A DNA stretch of 36,538 nucleotides from Clostridiales bacterium (GTDB lineage: Bacteria; Bacillota; Clostridia; Lachnospirales; Lachnospiraceae). The stretch spans positions 1-36,538 of the forward strand of contig JAJBUL010000157.1 of the NCBI GenBank assembly GCA_020860365.1, written 5' to 3'. Both the position numbers and the translations under genes were made by a program. Positions 36,035-36,538 of this stretch are shown here, in pieces; the first letter of the stretch is position 1; each line of letters opens with the position of its first letter. Below the pieces are notes generated by a model. The model was not told where the DNA came from and ran no database searches. It saw only the letters and a list, made by a program, of their open reading frames with translations.

Positions 36035-36538
36035 TTAGCTATAAAGCTGCCCATTCACCACATAGAACAAGGCTCCATCATACGCAATTGTTCCATTGTA
36101 ACCTGAATCAAGGATGCCATTCCTGACTACAAACCACGCGCCATCGTATAGAGCCACGCAGGATACCTTTTGTACCATGCCCGCTCCGATGAAATACCAC
36201 TGATTATCCCCACCAATAGTGACGGAATTCAGCCACAGGCCGCTGTATTCGAGTACCATCCGTCCCGCCGCTACAAGGAACCGCTCTCCGTCATATGAAA
36301 TCAGACCATTCACCGTGGTATCCAGGATACCTTCCGTGACGTAAAACCATGCACCGTCATGAATAGCAAGGCCGGTATACTGCAGCTGCACCTGCCCCAG
36401 GGACACATAATACCATACATCCTCATACAGGCAGAGTCCATTTGCGTCAAAGTCAATCAGACCGTTTTTGATAAAGAACAGGTCGCCGTCATATGGCACC
36501 ACTCCCACATAATCTTTTGCAAACACATTGTTCTGGTA
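36035..36538 (-). CDS. C-terminal part of a repeat-rich cell-surface protein (partial)
   Basis: The frame is open to the right edge of the window, so the start lies outside; at least 167 residues are seen. They form about seven imperfect repeats of roughly 22 residues with aromatic cores such as YDGAWFVVRNGILDSGYNG, IHDGAWFYVTEGILDTTVNG and YDGALFYVVNGQLYS at the end. Similar YDG-x-W-F/Y-V-x-NG repeats occur in the tails of secreted and cell-wall-associated proteins of Clostridia, where they are thought to bind wall polymers, much as choline-binding repeats do. An N-terminal enzymatic or adhesive domain would be expected upstream. An internal GTG at 36526 is not the real start. Confidence 0.8.
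   Translation of the reverse strand, partial: YQNNVFAKDYVGVVPYDGDLFFIKNGLIDFDANGLCLYEDVWYYVSLGQVQLQYTGLAIHDGAWFYVTEGILDTTVNGLISYDGERFLVAAGRMVLEYSGLWLNSVTIGGDNQWYFIGAGMVQKVSCVALYDGAWFVVRNGILDSGYNGTIAYDGALFYVVNGQLYS

Overview
The window looks like chromosome of a gut-type Firmicute, most probably a Lachnospiraceae (Clostridium cluster XIVa) member. The inference rests on a DUF4250 protein, CUT1 (Lpl/Ytc-type) sugar transporters without their own ATPase, several AAA ATPase/PD-(D/E)XK proteins of the kind abundant in that family, a clpB with a CIRCE-like site, and strong purine-rich ribosome binding sites. No species can be named. No rRNA, tRNA or CRISPR array was seen.

Layout. 1-2461: 5'-truncated sugar permease followed by a GH2 enzyme that carries the beta-glucuronidase N-x-K motif. 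2543-3745: AAA/DUF4143 ATPase. 3901-7639 (minus): remnant of recQ, a frameshifted dipeptide epimerase, and a large SH3b + NlpC/P60 + class A serine-hydrolase fusion, resembling the Bacillus ykf muropeptide-recycling genes. 7806-19061: a glycan-use locus with serine hydrolase, GH39 beta-xylosidase and LacI regulator (minus), solute-binding protein and two permeases (minus), and divergently a GH94 phosphorylase (plus, frameshifted near its end). The divergent region 15135-15592 has two good sigma-70-type promoters, each followed by a LacI-type palindrome. 19180-22451: PhnP-like metallo-hydrolase, RelB/DinJ-like antitoxin with a broken Fic toxin gene, membrane metallophosphoesterase. 22511-29403: AAA/DUF234 ATPase, DUF4250 protein, clpB, and divergently a small coupled gene plus an AAA/PD-(D/E)XK protein. 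29826-32910: glutamate dehydrogenase and an HtrA protease (minus). 32907-36538: remnant of an AlbA/Schlafen-type regulator, a second AAA/PD-(D/E)XK protein, small debris including an IS66 remnant, and the C-terminal end of a repeat-rich surface protein.

How it works together. The central locus is a self-contained oligosaccharide uptake and phosphorolysis or hydrolysis module controlled by its own LacI-type repressor. The 3901-7306 genes would process peptidoglycan peptides in the cytoplasm. The rest is housekeeping (clpB, gdhA, htrA) mixed with accessory ATPases and decayed mobile or defence genes.

The most striking overall signal is gene breakage. Three genes would each be repaired by removing one base from a homopolymer (A7, G6, A7). 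Two others (recQ and the IS66 transposase) have lost their middles while their ends remain well conserved, and the epimerase has lost about 16 bases. Whether this is biology or assembly/sequencing error cannot be decided from the sequence alone. A second signal is a 46-base hairpin core present twice (24067 and 29603), each copy directly beyond an intrinsic terminator and beside an AAA ATPase gene.
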